A stretch of DNA of 64,000 bases from Anaerotignum neopropionicum (GTDB taxonomy: Bacteria > Bacillota > Clostridia > Lachnospirales > Anaerotignaceae), in NCBI RefSeq assembly GCF_001571775.1, contig NZ_LRVM01000004.1:247202-311201 (forward strand), in the 5' to 3' direction. Below, in pieces: positions 19,039 to 27,372 of the stretch; the stretch's first letter is position 1; every line of letters begins with the position of its first letter. The position numbers and the translations under genes are program-made. The notes under the pieces were generated by a model that was not told the DNA's origin, did no database searches, and saw only the letters and a program-made list of their open reading frames with translations.

Positions 19039-21680
19039 AAACAAAAATAAATGCATTGGTAAACTTAAATACAAATCCATGCAAAATGTGTATGCCCATG
19101 GGAGCGGCAACGGCTTTTTATGGTATAAAGGATTGTATCACAATTCTTCATGGCTCTCAAGGTTGTGCAACCTATATCAGAAGACATATGGCAACCCATT
19201 ATAACGAGCCTGTTGATATTGCCTCATCCTCCCTGACTGAACAGGGAACCGTTTACGGTGGTGAGAACAACTTAAAAAAAGGGCTTAAGAACCTTATTTC
19301 TCTGTATAATCCAAAGGTGATTGGTGTTATGACAACCTGTCTTGCTGAGACAATCGGGGAAGATGTTGTGGGTATTATCGAACGGTTTTATGAAGAAAAT
19401 CCCGAGCATAAAAACATTACAATTCTTCCTGTGAATTCTCCCGGCTATGGAGGTACACAGTATGAAGGATACTTTGCATCCCTCAATACTATAGCCGAAA
19501 AGATTGAAATGGATACAGAAAAAAATCAGAAAATCAATGTAATTATTCCACCCCATAGTCCGGCGGACATACGATTTTTGAAGGCTGCTTTTAAACAGTT
19601 TGGGTTGGATGTAATTCTTTTGCCTGATATTTCCGAAAATTTGGATAGTGGGCATAATGAGGTGTATTCCAGACTTCCCAAAGGGGGCACGGAATTAAGC
19701 GACCTAAAAAAAATGGGTGGTGCAAGATATACAATAGAGTTCGCCGACATTGATTGTGAGAAATCCCCAGCAAAAACGTTATATGAAAAATATGGGGTAC
19801 CCTATAAAAGGCTTGCCTCCCCAGTGGGACTAAAGGCAACGGATGAATTTTATAAAACCCTGGCAGAGCTTGCAGTCGCAGACATTCCTCAGGGAATCAA
19901 GGAGGAAAGAAGCCGATATATTGACGGCATGATTGATTCTCACAAATACAACTCCGCAGGTAGAGCGGTGATTTTTGGTGAACCTGAGTTTGTGGTTTCT
20001 GCCGTAAGTCTTTGTACGGAAAATGGAATTTTGCCCGTTGTTGTGTCAACAGGAAGCGTTTTTCACCATTTAAAAAAATACGTTGAGGATAAGATTTCTT
20101 ATGTTGCAAAGAAGTATTATGTTGAGGATTATATCATTACCGACGATACGGATTTTGCCCAGATTGAGGCGTTTGCTAAAAAACATCAGGTGAATATTAT
20201 GATTGGAAACTCCGACGGAAGGCGTATCGAGGAAGAGCTGAAAATCCCTTTGGTAAGACGCGCTTTTCCCATTCATGACCGCATCGGCGGACAGCGCCTT
20301 AGAATGCTTGGTTATGAAGGTTCACTATCCCTTTTGGATGAAATCACAAACGCTTTGTTATCCGTCACGGAAAACACCTTTCGAGATACCCTTTATGATA
20401 CCTATTATAAAGGTACTCCCATTGATGAAAGTGGTGAGGGAACGACTGAAACAAAGGATGAGGGCATTCCTTCGGACATCATGAAAAAAACCATGGAGCA
20501 TCCTTGCTATAACTGTGCGGGGCATCAATTTGCAAGAATTCATCTGCCCGTTGCTCCTTCGTGCAATGTACAGTGCAATTATTGTGTTAGAAAATATGAC
20601 TGTCCAAACGAAAGCAGACCTGGTGTTACAAGCACCATATTAACGCCCGAGGAGGCTTTGGCAAGATATATAGCCGTAAAGGAGAGAATGCCTAACCTTA
20701 CAGTTGTGGGGATTGCCGGACCGGGGGATTCTCTTGCAGGAAACTACGCCGATACTAAAAAAACCTTAGAGCTCATCAGAAGCTACGACAAGGATGTTAC
20801 CTTCTGCCTCTCCACAAACGGGTTGATGCTACCTTTTTATGCAGAAGAATTGGTTCAACTTGGTGTTACTCACGTTACTGTAACCATGAACGCCGTCGAT
20901 CCGAAAATCAGCGGTAAAATATACAAATACATAAATTACATGGGCAATCGTTTTGAAGGGGATGCCGCAGGTGCAATCATGGTTTCCAATCAGCTTTCGG
21001 GGCTTAAAATTCTTCTTGCCCATGGAGTTATCTGCAAGGTTAATATTGTTACTTTGAAGGGGATTAATGAATCCCATATTCCTGCGGTTGTGCAAACCTG
21101 TAAGGATATGGGTTGCTATATTACAAATATTATGCAGCTGATTCCTGTACCGGGCAGTGCTTTTGAAAGCCTCCCCATGGTGAGCAATAAGGATATCCTG
21201 AATTTGAGAAATGAATGCAACAAAATTATGAAGCAAATGTTCCATTGCAAGCAGTGTCGTGCCGATGCAGTTGGTACATTGGATAACGACATGTCCGTGG
21301 ATTTAGCAGGTTTTCTTGCCCCAAAAGAGGCTTCACCCAGTACAAAAAGCTGTACCTTTGCCGTTGCCTCAAAAAGTGGTGTCAATGTAGATTTACATTT
21401 TGGTCATGCAGAGGAGTTCTATATTTTTGAATATACAAATAGCGAAGTCAGATTTAAGGAAAGGCGAAATATTGAAAAATATTGCAATGGAAATGAGTTT
21501 TGTGATGATAAGCAGGATAAAATCGCTAAAATTATTGCAGCACTCAGCGATTGCGACGGCGTAATTGCAATGAGAATTGGCGAATCCCCGAAGGTTCGCC
21601 TGAAGGATAAAGGAATCAAAGTTATTTCAACCTTTGACAAAATAGAAAATGCAGTAATAGAAGCCGCAAAGGCCATATAA
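19035..21680 (+). CDS. nifN-B: NifN-NifB fusion with C-terminal NifX-like domain
   Basis: 881 residues in three parts. Residues 1 to about 450 are NifN (NPCKMCMPMGAATAFYG, HGSQGCATYIRRH, TTCLAETIGEDV), the NifK-like scaffold partner of NifE. A linker follows, then NifB from about 485: HPCYNCAGHQFARIHLPVAP and the radical-SAM cysteines Cys510, Cys514 and Cys517 (CNVQCNYC), then GIAGPGDSLA. NifB makes the 8Fe-9S-C core (NifB-co). From about 771 a NifX/NafY-type domain binds such clusters (LHFGHAEEFYIFEY). C. pasteurianum has the same nifN-B fusion. Fusing source and scaffold should favour channelling of NifB-co. Start ATG 19035 follows GGGGGG. Confidence 0.96.
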   Translation: MKTKINALVNLNTNPCKMCMPMGAATAFYGIKDCITILHGSQGCATYIRRHMATHYNEPVDIASSSLTEQGTVYGGENNLKKGLKNLISLYNPKVIGVMTTCLAETIGEDVVGIIERFYEENPEHKNITILPVNSPGYGGTQYEGYFASLNTIAEKIEMDTEKNQKINVIIPPHSPADIRFLKAAFKQFGLDVILLPDISENLDSGHNEVYSRLPKGGTELSDLKKMGGARYTIEFADIDCEKSPAKTLYEKYGVPYKRLASPVGLKATDEFYKTLAELAVADIPQGIKEERSRYIDGMIDSHKYNSAGRAVIFGEPEFVVSAVSLCTENGILPVVVSTGSVFHHLKKYVEDKISYVAKKYYVEDYIITDDTDFAQIEAFAKKHQVNIMIGNSDGRRIEEELKIPLVRRAFPIHDRIGGQRLRMLGYEGSLSLLDEITNALLSVTENTFRDTLYDTYYKGTPIDESGEGTTETKDEGIPSDIMKKTMEHPCYNCAGHQFARIHLPVAPSCNVQCNYCVRKYDCPNESRPGVTSTILTPEEALARYIAVKERMPNLTVVGIAGPGDSLAGNYADTKKTLELIRSYDKDVTFCLSTNGLMLPFYAEELVQLGVTHVTVTMNAVDPKISGKIYKYINYMGNRFEGDAAGAIMVSNQLSGLKILLAHGVICKVNIVTLKGINESHIPAVVQTCKDMGCYITNIMQLIPVPGSAFESLPMVSNKDILNLRNECNKIMKQMFHCKQCRADAVGTLDNDMSVDLAGFLAPKEASPSTKSCTFAVASKSGVNVDLHFGHAEEFYIFEYTNSEVRFKERRNIEKYCNGNEFCDDKQDKIAKIIAALSDCDGVIAMRIGESPKVRLKDKGIKVISTFDKIENAVIEAAKAI

Positions 21681-21693
21681 AGGAGGGGTTCAT

Positions 21694-22002
21694 ATGATTC
21701 AGCCCAAATTTCATGTTTTTATTTGCACCAGCTGTCGAATAAACGGTCAGCAGAAGGGCTACTGTCATCAGCAGGGGAGTGTCGATTTGATACAAGCATT
21801 TATGCAGGAAATTGAGGACAGGGAGCTGTCGGGAGATGTTGTTTTAAATAATACAGGCTGCTTTGGTATTTGTGATAAAGGACCCATTGTGGTTGTGTAT
21901 CCTGAAGGTGTATGGTATGGGAATGTTCAGGCAAAGGATGTTGAAAGAATTTTTGATGAACATTTTGAAGGGAACACACCGGTAAAAGACCTTATGATAT
22001 AA
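21694..22002 (+). CDS. Thioredoxin-like [2Fe-2S] ferredoxin
   Basis: 102 residues, closely resembling the C. pasteurianum [2Fe-2S] ferredoxin that binds its MoFe protein. Motifs: FICTSCRINGQQKGYC for the first cysteines, NNTGCFGICDKGPIVVVYPEGVWYG for the second pair, then a final helix. The thioredoxin-like fold is inferred from the family. The location between nifN-B and nifV supports a role as a nitrogenase-associated electron carrier or assembly factor; in C. pasteurianum the gene is also nif-linked. Confidence 0.93.
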   Translation: MIQPKFHVFICTSCRINGQQKGYCHQQGSVDLIQAFMQEIEDRELSGDVVLNNTGCFGICDKGPIVVVYPEGVWYGNVQAKDVERIFDEHFEGNTPVKDLMI

Positions 22003-22028
22003 CAATTTTTTGAAATGGAGGCATGCAG

Positions 22029-23021
22029 ATGATTAAGATTATAGATTCAACATTATGTATGCTCAATGATTATCCTTTGACAAAGGAACAAATTAAATGC
22101 TTTATTTCATTTGTTGGAAATGTGGGAATTAAGGATTTACAGATTAATCCCTTAATTTACGAAATGCTTGAGGGAGAGCTTCCCGAAGGGTTTGTTTACT
22201 ATCTTGAGCTGGGAACAATGACCTATATGCGAGGGAATTATCCGATTGATGATAAAATAAAATATTATTTTACGCCGAAAAGGAGTACCCTGCCAAACGA
22301 AATTGAAACTCACCAGCTCAATGATATTACGGAACCCACAGATTTTCATATCGATAACAGACTAATAAAAATTGTTGGTCTTGACAGTCTGCTGTTAAAC
22401 GGATGTGATGGAGCGGTCATATGGTTTCAGAAAAAAATTCCTGTAAAAACCACCATCCTTTGTCCGGAAAATACCTATCACTGTGCAACGGCAACGGCCT
22501 TATTGTTTTTGGAGCAAAAGGGGTATGGTGTTGTAACTACATTTTCCGGAATAGGAAATAAAGCGGCAACGGAGCAGATTATTATGGCACTGCATGTTTC
22601 AGAGCGTTATATGAACAATAAATTATTTCCCGATTTTGCAAACATAAAGATTTGGTTAGAAGAAATTGTCGGGATAAAAATCCCCTCTTTTGCCCCCGTC
22701 ATTGGAGATAGAATCTTCCATGTGGAATCAGGGGTGCATGTGGATGGCATTATGAAAAAGCCTGCCAATTATGAGCCCTATCCCCCCGAGGAGGTAGGGT
22801 TAAAAAGAAAGGTGATTTTGGGAAAGTACTCCGGTAAAAATTCGGTAATGATAAAGCTGCAGAAGCTAGGCTACAACGAGTATACGGAAAAGGACGCGGA
22901 GAAGCTTTTAAAAATCATAAAACAGAAAAGTGTTTTAGAGGGAACAGCTGTTTCGGATAGTGAGTTTACTAAAATTGTTGAAGGATATGATTGCCATGAA
23001 AAAACCACTAAAAATAGTTGA
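22029..23021 (+). CDS. nifV-omega: Homocitrate synthase, omega subunit
   Basis: 330 residues from ATG 22029 (MIKIIDSTLCM), 7 bases from GGAGG; an ATG at 22023 lies too close to that site. Homocitrate synthase supplies the organic ligand of FeMo-cofactor from acetyl-CoA and 2-oxoglutarate. In clostridia it is split into two chains. This chain carries the C-terminal half features (HVESGVHVDGIMKKPANYEPY, GLKRKVILGKYSGKNSV, FSGIGNKAATEQIIMAL) on a degenerate TIM-barrel front half lacking the normal DTTLRDGEQ. It overlaps nifV-alpha by 26 bases. Confidence 0.93.
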   Translation: MIKIIDSTLCMLNDYPLTKEQIKCFISFVGNVGIKDLQINPLIYEMLEGELPEGFVYYLELGTMTYMRGNYPIDDKIKYYFTPKRSTLPNEIETHQLNDITEPTDFHIDNRLIKIVGLDSLLLNGCDGAVIWFQKKIPVKTTILCPENTYHCATATALLFLEQKGYGVVTTFSGIGNKAATEQIIMALHVSERYMNNKLFPDFANIKIWLEEIVGIKIPSFAPVIGDRIFHVESGVHVDGIMKKPANYEPYPPEEVGLKRKVILGKYSGKNSVMIKLQKLGYNEYTEKDAEKLLKIIKQKSVLEGTAVSDSEFTKIVEGYDCHEKTTKNS

Positions 23022-23814
23022 TACAACACTGCGCGATGGCGAACAGTGTCCTGGGATTATTTTCAGCCCTGAAAACAAAGTTAAGCTTGCCCTAGCCTTG
23101 GATAAAATTGGATTTTATGAAATAGAAGTTGGAATTTACGACAGAAAAACCGAGGGCAAGGAATTTCTAAGAGAAATTATGGAAAGACGAAAAAACTCCA
23201 AAATTTCTTTATGGGCCCGGTTGATTCCCAACGATGTTATGGAAGCTGCAAAGCAAAAACCGGACTTAATTCATATTGCAGCTCCTGTAAGTTATGTTCA
23301 AATTTACTCAAAGCTAAATAAAAACAAGCAGTGGGTGGAAAAGGCACTCATACAATGCATGGAGATTGCTGATAATTTTGACGTTCCCATAACCCTTGGC
23401 TTTGAGGATTGCTCAAGGGCAGACACTGGCTTTATGATCAGGCTCGCATATCTTGCGGAAAGCTTGGGGGTAAAAACCATAAGGCTTGCTGATACAGTAG
23501 GTATTTTTACTCCAACAAAAGCAGGAAAATTAATAAAAGAATTAAAGAGTAAAACTTCCCTGCCTATTGAGACCCATGAGCACAATGATTTTGGTATGGC
23601 GGTAGCAAATTCCTTAGAAATGGCAGTTCTTGGTGCTGAATTTATAGATTGTACCTTGTTTGGAATCGGAGAGCGGGCGGGAAACTGCAATTTATATGAT
23701 TTTGTGCATGCCGCAGAAATGCGCTTTGATACAGGAATTGAGAAGCGCGATATTCTTGAGGTACAGAAGCTTTTTCTTCAAACCGTTCATAAGGATGTAC
23801 GAAGCCTTTTGTAG
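22996..23814 (+). CDS. nifV-alpha: Homocitrate synthase, alpha subunit
   Basis: 272 residues from ATG 22996 (MKKPLKIVDTTLRDGEQCPG). It holds the complete catalytic TIM barrel of the DRE-TIM family: the DTTLRDGEQ loop, ADTVGIFTP, the metal-binding ETHEHNDFGMA (His-x-His) and GIGERAGNCNLYD. It ends where the LeuA-like C-terminal region would begin; that part is supplied by nifV-omega. An in-frame start at 22960 within nifV-omega is less likely because GAAGGA precedes ATG 22996. Confidence 0.94.
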   Translation: MKKPLKIVDTTLRDGEQCPGIIFSPENKVKLALALDKIGFYEIEVGIYDRKTEGKEFLREIMERRKNSKISLWARLIPNDVMEAAKQKPDLIHIAAPVSYVQIYSKLNKNKQWVEKALIQCMEIADNFDVPITLGFEDCSRADTGFMIRLAYLAESLGVKTIRLADTVGIFTPTKAGKLIKELKSKTSLPIETHEHNDFGMAVANSLEMAVLGAEFIDCTLFGIGERAGNCNLYDFVHAAEMRFDTGIEKRDILEVQKLFLQTVHKDVRSLL

Positions 23815-23823
23815 GAGGGAACT

Positions 23824-24114
23824 ATGAATATTAAATCAGTAAAGATAAAGGAGGGTTATATCCTCCGTGAATTAGGGGGAGAATTTTGTATTTTCCATGA
23901 AAGCGATAGCGAAAACGGCTCCTTAGTGGGGCTTCCCTCAGTCAATGAAACCTGTGTTTTTCTTTGGGATCGATTGGCAAAAGGCGCAGATGCACAAATG
24001 CTGATTGAAGCCGTAGCTGATAAATACGGCATTGAATTTGAGGATGCTGAATATGAGGTGGGCGAATTTCTTGCCAAGTTGATTCATGGAGATGTTGTAA
24101 TAATAAATAAATAA
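23824..24114 (+). CDS. PqqD-like small protein in nif operon
   Basis: 96 residues. The pattern VNETCVFLWDRLAKGADAQ and the following helix-strand unit EDAEYEVGEFLAKLIHGDVVII match PqqD/RiPP-recognition-element folds: three strands, then a helical bundle with an N-T/E-x-x-x-x-h-W motif. PqqD domains usually hand peptides to radical-SAM enzymes. No precursor peptide or RiPP enzyme is visible here; the only radical-SAM protein is NifB. It lies 9 bases after nifV-alpha and 13 before the AnfO-family gene, so it belongs to the operon. What it binds is unknown. Confidence 0.75.
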   Translation: MNIKSVKIKEGYILRELGGEFCIFHESDSENGSLVGLPSVNETCVFLWDRLAKGADAQMLIEAVADKYGIEFEDAEYEVGEFLAKLIHGDVVIINK

Positions 24115-24127
24115 AGGGGGCCACGGT

Positions 24128-24742
24128 ATGGGTGGAATCGCAGTATTTACTGATGAAAATGGAAATCTGGCAAACTTTTATCAATGTGTTCAGATAAAAA
24201 TTTACGTTAAGGAAAAGGACGGCTTTCGGCAAAAGAAAACCATATGCTTTGAAAAAATTGAACCAACCTCCCCAGTTGAAATCAGACGAAAGACCGAGAA
24301 TTTATTAAACTTTATAAAAGAATGTAATACAGTGGCTTTTAAGGAAATTTTCGGCATACCCTTTACTGTTTTTGATAAAGCAGGCTGTAATGTTTTTTCA
24401 ATAGAGGACAACACCATGGAGCAATTAGCGGAAATAGAAAATGATATTTTGACATTACAGGAGGAAAGGAAAAAACGAGAGGAACTGGGAAGCAGCATTG
24501 CCCCCGTTGAAACGGATATCCCCGGCGTATACTTTTTTGACTTGATGAAGGCGCAGGAAAAATATCCGGAGCTCACCTCTAAAAAAGTATTAAAACCGTT
24601 TTTTGATACGGTTCCATTTATGGAATTAAGTCTGATTTGTGCGCATATGCCGCCATGGCTTGAAAGGGATCCCCGATTTAAGATTAAGACTGAAAAAAAA
24701 GGACTTCAGCTTCATTTGTCTATTACTTACAAACAGTGTTAG
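24128..24742 (+). CDS. AnfO-family nitrogenase accessory protein
   Basis: 204 residues. The start MGGIAVFTDENGNLANFYQ, the middle FGIPFTVFDKAGCNVFSIED and the end PFMELSLICAHMPPWLERD are the parts I recognise from the AnfO family, first named from the Fe-only nitrogenase (anf) clusters. A short Glu/Lys-rich linker (about residues 108-125) separates the halves, followed by VETDIPGVYFFDL. Its role is not established; in anf systems it is thought to aid activity or assembly. Here it sits in a Mo-type cluster with no anfHDGK genes in the window. Confidence 0.8.
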   Translation: MGGIAVFTDENGNLANFYQCVQIKIYVKEKDGFRQKKTICFEKIEPTSPVEIRRKTENLLNFIKECNTVAFKEIFGIPFTVFDKAGCNVFSIEDNTMEQLAEIENDILTLQEERKKREELGSSIAPVETDIPGVYFFDLMKAQEKYPELTSKKVLKPFFDTVPFMELSLICAHMPPWLERDPRFKIKTEKKGLQLHLSITYKQC

Positions 24743-24753
24743 GAGGGAAAAAT

Positions 24754-25755
24754 ATGATGAATTACCTTGTCGTAGATGACACGCATATCCAGATTGCCTT
24801 TGGTGTATTAGGGGATGTAACCTCTTATGAAACGTATACCTCCGGCGAATTGCAAGGTGTAAAGCTTGGGGGAAAAAATATGGTTATGACCCATGCAGGC
24901 GAACTGGTTCCTGCCTATAGTGAAACAGAAAGAAGAAAAAACAAGGCTTCCGTGGAGTTTCATAAAAATGGCTTGGTAAAAGGCGTTCTCTTGGAGGAGC
25001 AAACGGAAATAGAAACCCCCATTGGTACTTTGCCGGCGGAATATGTCACTTTTTATCCCACAGGAGAAATCCACAGAGTTTTTGTGGCAGACGGCAAAAT
25101 AAGCGGTTTTTGGTCGGAGGAGGATGAAGGTGCGTATAATATCCCTCTTTCCTTCGAATTAGATTTCGCCCAATTTACGGCAAAAACCAATGGGATTTGT
25201 TTTTATCAAAGCGGAGCGATCAAAAGCATCACCCTATATCCGGGAGAATGCATTACATTAAACACAAAGTCAGGTTCGTTTCAAACACGAATTGGTTTTT
25301 CTTTATATGAAAGCGGTCAGCTCCAATCGGCTGAGCCTGCCGAGGCAGTTATCATACATACGCAGATTGGGCGTTTCAGTGCAAATGATCCCAATGCCAT
25401 TGGCATAAATGCTGACAGCAATTCCCTTTCCTTTGATGAAATGGGAAGAATCAATAAGTTTTCCACGGTGTCCAATAGAATTGCTGTACAGAGCGAGGAT
25501 TCCGAATTTTTACTCCTTAAACCTGAGCAAAAAATACATCCTTTGTATGATGATATGAAAATCACTCAAGCAATGGTGCTTTATTTTGATTTTGAAAATG
25601 ACACTGTAACAATCGTAAACGACGAAGAGCATACCTTTTCCATGTCAGCCTGTAGGTTTACCGTTCAAAGCCTTCAAACCGACGTTTTAGGGTGTACCCC
25701 TGAGGATTGCGCAAGTTGTTCTTTGTGTCATTCTAAAAATAAAGAAATACAATAG
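24754..25755 (+). CDS. Beta-repeat protein with C-terminal four-cysteine motif, nif-linked
   Basis: 333 residues from ATG 24754 behind AGGAGGG. The body is made of repeated units of the form h-x-F/Y-x-x-x-G-x-I/L-x-x-h: VEFHKNGLVKGVLL, VTFYPTGEIHRVFV, ICFYQSGAIKSITL, FSLYESGQLQSAEP, LSFDEMGRINKFST. This is a MORN-like beta-strand array. The tail carries C-x4-C-x2-C-x2-C (CTPEDCASCSLC), which could bind an Fe-S cluster or zinc. No signal peptide. It closes the PqqD/AnfO trio before modA, 80 bases upstream of the modA start with a hairpin between. Unknown function. Confidence 0.75.
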   Translation: MMNYLVVDDTHIQIAFGVLGDVTSYETYTSGELQGVKLGGKNMVMTHAGELVPAYSETERRKNKASVEFHKNGLVKGVLLEEQTEIETPIGTLPAEYVTFYPTGEIHRVFVADGKISGFWSEEDEGAYNIPLSFELDFAQFTAKTNGICFYQSGAIKSITLYPGECITLNTKSGSFQTRIGFSLYESGQLQSAEPAEAVIIHTQIGRFSANDPNAIGINADSNSLSFDEMGRINKFSTVSNRIAVQSEDSEFLLLKPEQKIHPLYDDMKITQAMVLYFDFENDTVTIVNDEEHTFSMSACRFTVQSLQTDVLGCTPEDCASCSLCHSKNKEIQ

Positions 25756-25787
25756 CGTACCCACATTTTTCAATCAAAGAAAGAGAG

Positions 25788-25812
25788 CAAGCCATGCGCT
25801 TTTCATGGCTTG
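25788..25812 (+). promoter_or_regulatory. Hairpin upstream of modA
   Basis: CAAGCCATG (25788-25796) and CATGGCTTG (25804-25812) form a perfect 9-bp stem with a 7-base loop, ending 12 bases before the GGGGG ribosome site of modA. There is no T-run, so a processing or stabilising element, or an attenuator, rather than a standard terminator. Confidence 0.5.
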
Positions 25813-25833
25813 TACTCAAAAGGGGGATATTTT

Positions 25834-26676
25834 ATGAAAAAATTTTTAACCATGATAATTATTGCCGCTTTCTTGCTGACTACGGCATGCGGAAAAGCCG
25901 CAAGCCCACTGGTAGACACCGCCAAGGAGCAATCGGACCAAACCGCTGTACTGGCAGAGGTCACCGGATTTGAAGATGTAAACACCGATGGGGTTAAGCT
26001 GATTGCATTAGGAAATTCCGATGTACCCGTAGGGCAGTATTCAGAAGAAATATTTACTAATTTAGGCTTTTGGGACGCAATGCAAAGTAAAATTTCTTTT
26101 GGTACAAATGTAAAAGAGGTGATTTCACAAGTTCAACAAGGGGCTGTTGATTGCGGCGTTGTTTACGCTACGGATGCCGCAACTGCTGATGGCGTAAAAG
26201 TCGTCTGTTCCGCTCCTTACGAAACCTTAAAAACACCTGTTATTTACCCTGCAGCAGCCCTTTCCCAGGCTGAAAATAAGGCTGTAGCAGAAGTTTTCCT
26301 GGATTTTCTTCTTACAGATGAAGCAAAAAGTGAATTCGAAAAGGTTGGATTTAAAATTGCGGCAACAGATACGCCAAAGGGCTTGACTGCTGATGACAGG
26401 GGTACCTTGACTATTTTTGCCGCTGCTAGCCTAACAGAATCTTTAACAGAAATCGGTAAGTTGTTTAATGTAAAATATCCGAATATTGAGCTTGTATACA
26501 ATTTTGATTCCAGCGGAACCTTGCTCACACAAATTGAGTCTGGTGCCAATGTTGATATTTTTATCTCTGCAGCACAAAAGCAGATGAAAGCTTTGAATGA
26601 GGGCGGATATATCAATGGGGACACCCTTATGAATTTGCTGGAAAACGAAGTTGTGCTGATTGTTCCCGAAAAATAA
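25834..26676 (+). CDS. modA: Molybdate-binding lipoprotein ModA, circularly permuted
   Basis: 280 residues from ATG 25834. Lipoprotein signal 1-18 with Cys19 (LLTTACGK). Residues 41-175 correspond to the second half of an ordinary ModA: TGFEDVNTDGVKLIALGN, VPVGQYSEEIF, DCGVVYATDA (107-115), TPVIYPAAAL, FLDFLLTDEAKSEFEKVGF. A linker (about 174-190) then leads to the normal first half: LTIFAAASLTESL (192-204), FDSSGTLLTQIESG (224-237), VDIFISAAQKQM and the end NEVVLIVPEK. All the oxyanion-binding motifs are present but in swapped order. The stop at 26676 is real, as modB starts 22 bases later. In usual ModA the join of the two halves is the inter-lobe crossover, so the permutation is structurally sensible. 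Confidence 0.88.
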   Translation: MKKFLTMIIIAAFLLTTACGKAASPLVDTAKEQSDQTAVLAEVTGFEDVNTDGVKLIALGNSDVPVGQYSEEIFTNLGFWDAMQSKISFGTNVKEVISQVQQGAVDCGVVYATDAATADGVKVVCSAPYETLKTPVIYPAAALSQAENKAVAEVFLDFLLTDEAKSEFEKVGFKIAATDTPKGLTADDRGTLTIFAAASLTESLTEIGKLFNVKYPNIELVYNFDSSGTLLTQIESGANVDIFISAAQKQMKALNEGGYINGDTLMNLLENEVVLIVPEK

Positions 26677-26698
26677 CTTTTTAAGCGAGGCGATGCCG

Positions 26699-27370
26699 AT
26701 GGATTGGTTTCCGTTATATAATTCCTTAAGAATTTCGTTTGTTGCATCTTTTATCACATTTTTTATCGGCATCTTTATGGCATACTATATTGTGAAGCTT
26801 CCGGGCGTATTAAAAGGTTTTTTTGACACTTTGCTTACAATTCCTATGGTATTGCCGCCTACGGTAGTGGGGTTTCTTTTGCTTAAGGTACTCTCGCCGA
26901 AAAGCTCGCTGGGTATTTTAGTGAAAAAATATTTTGATACCACAATTACCATGAAATGGTATGCTGCAATTTTTGCTGTGGTGATTGTGACGCTTCCGTT
27001 AATGTACAGAACGGCGAGAAGCTCCTTTGAGGCGTTTGATAAAAATATTATAGCCGCTGGAAAGACACTTTCCCTTTCCAATTCATATATTTTCTGGCGC
27101 ATTCTTTTGCCCAACTGCAAGGAAGGGATCATCGCCGGATTTGTGCTGGCCTTTGCCAGAGGGCTTGGAGAATATGGCGCTACCAGTATGGTGGCAGGCT
27201 ATATTGCAAATAGCACTGCCACGATTTCAACGACGGTGGCATATTTTTGGCAAACCAATCAGGATAGCCAGGCGATGAACTGGGTTTTGGTAAACATTGG
27301 GATTTCTTTTGTTGTAATGCTTATTGTAAATATTTTTGAAAAGAAAAACTCCTATGGAAGGAGGTCATAA
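26699..27370 (+). CDS. modB: Molybdate ABC transporter permease
   Basis: 223 residues from ATG 26699, eight bases after GCGAGG; an ATG at 26693 is closer than ideal. Five to six membrane segments. The binding-protein-dependent permease signature is EGIIAGFVLAFARGLGEYGATSMVAG (EAA loop with G-x-x-x-x-x-x-x-L-G), and LPPTVVGFLLL is typical of ModB. It forms the channel for molybdate across the cytoplasmic membrane and docks ModC. Two bases separate its stop from modC. Confidence 0.95.
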   Translation: MDWFPLYNSLRISFVASFITFFIGIFMAYYIVKLPGVLKGFFDTLLTIPMVLPPTVVGFLLLKVLSPKSSLGILVKKYFDTTITMKWYAAIFAVVIVTLPLMYRTARSSFEAFDKNIIAAGKTLSLSNSYIFWRILLPNCKEGIIAGFVLAFARGLGEYGATSMVAGYIANSTATISTTVAYFWQTNQDSQAMNWVLVNIGISFVVMLIVNIFEKKNSYGRRS

Positions 27371-27372
27371 AT

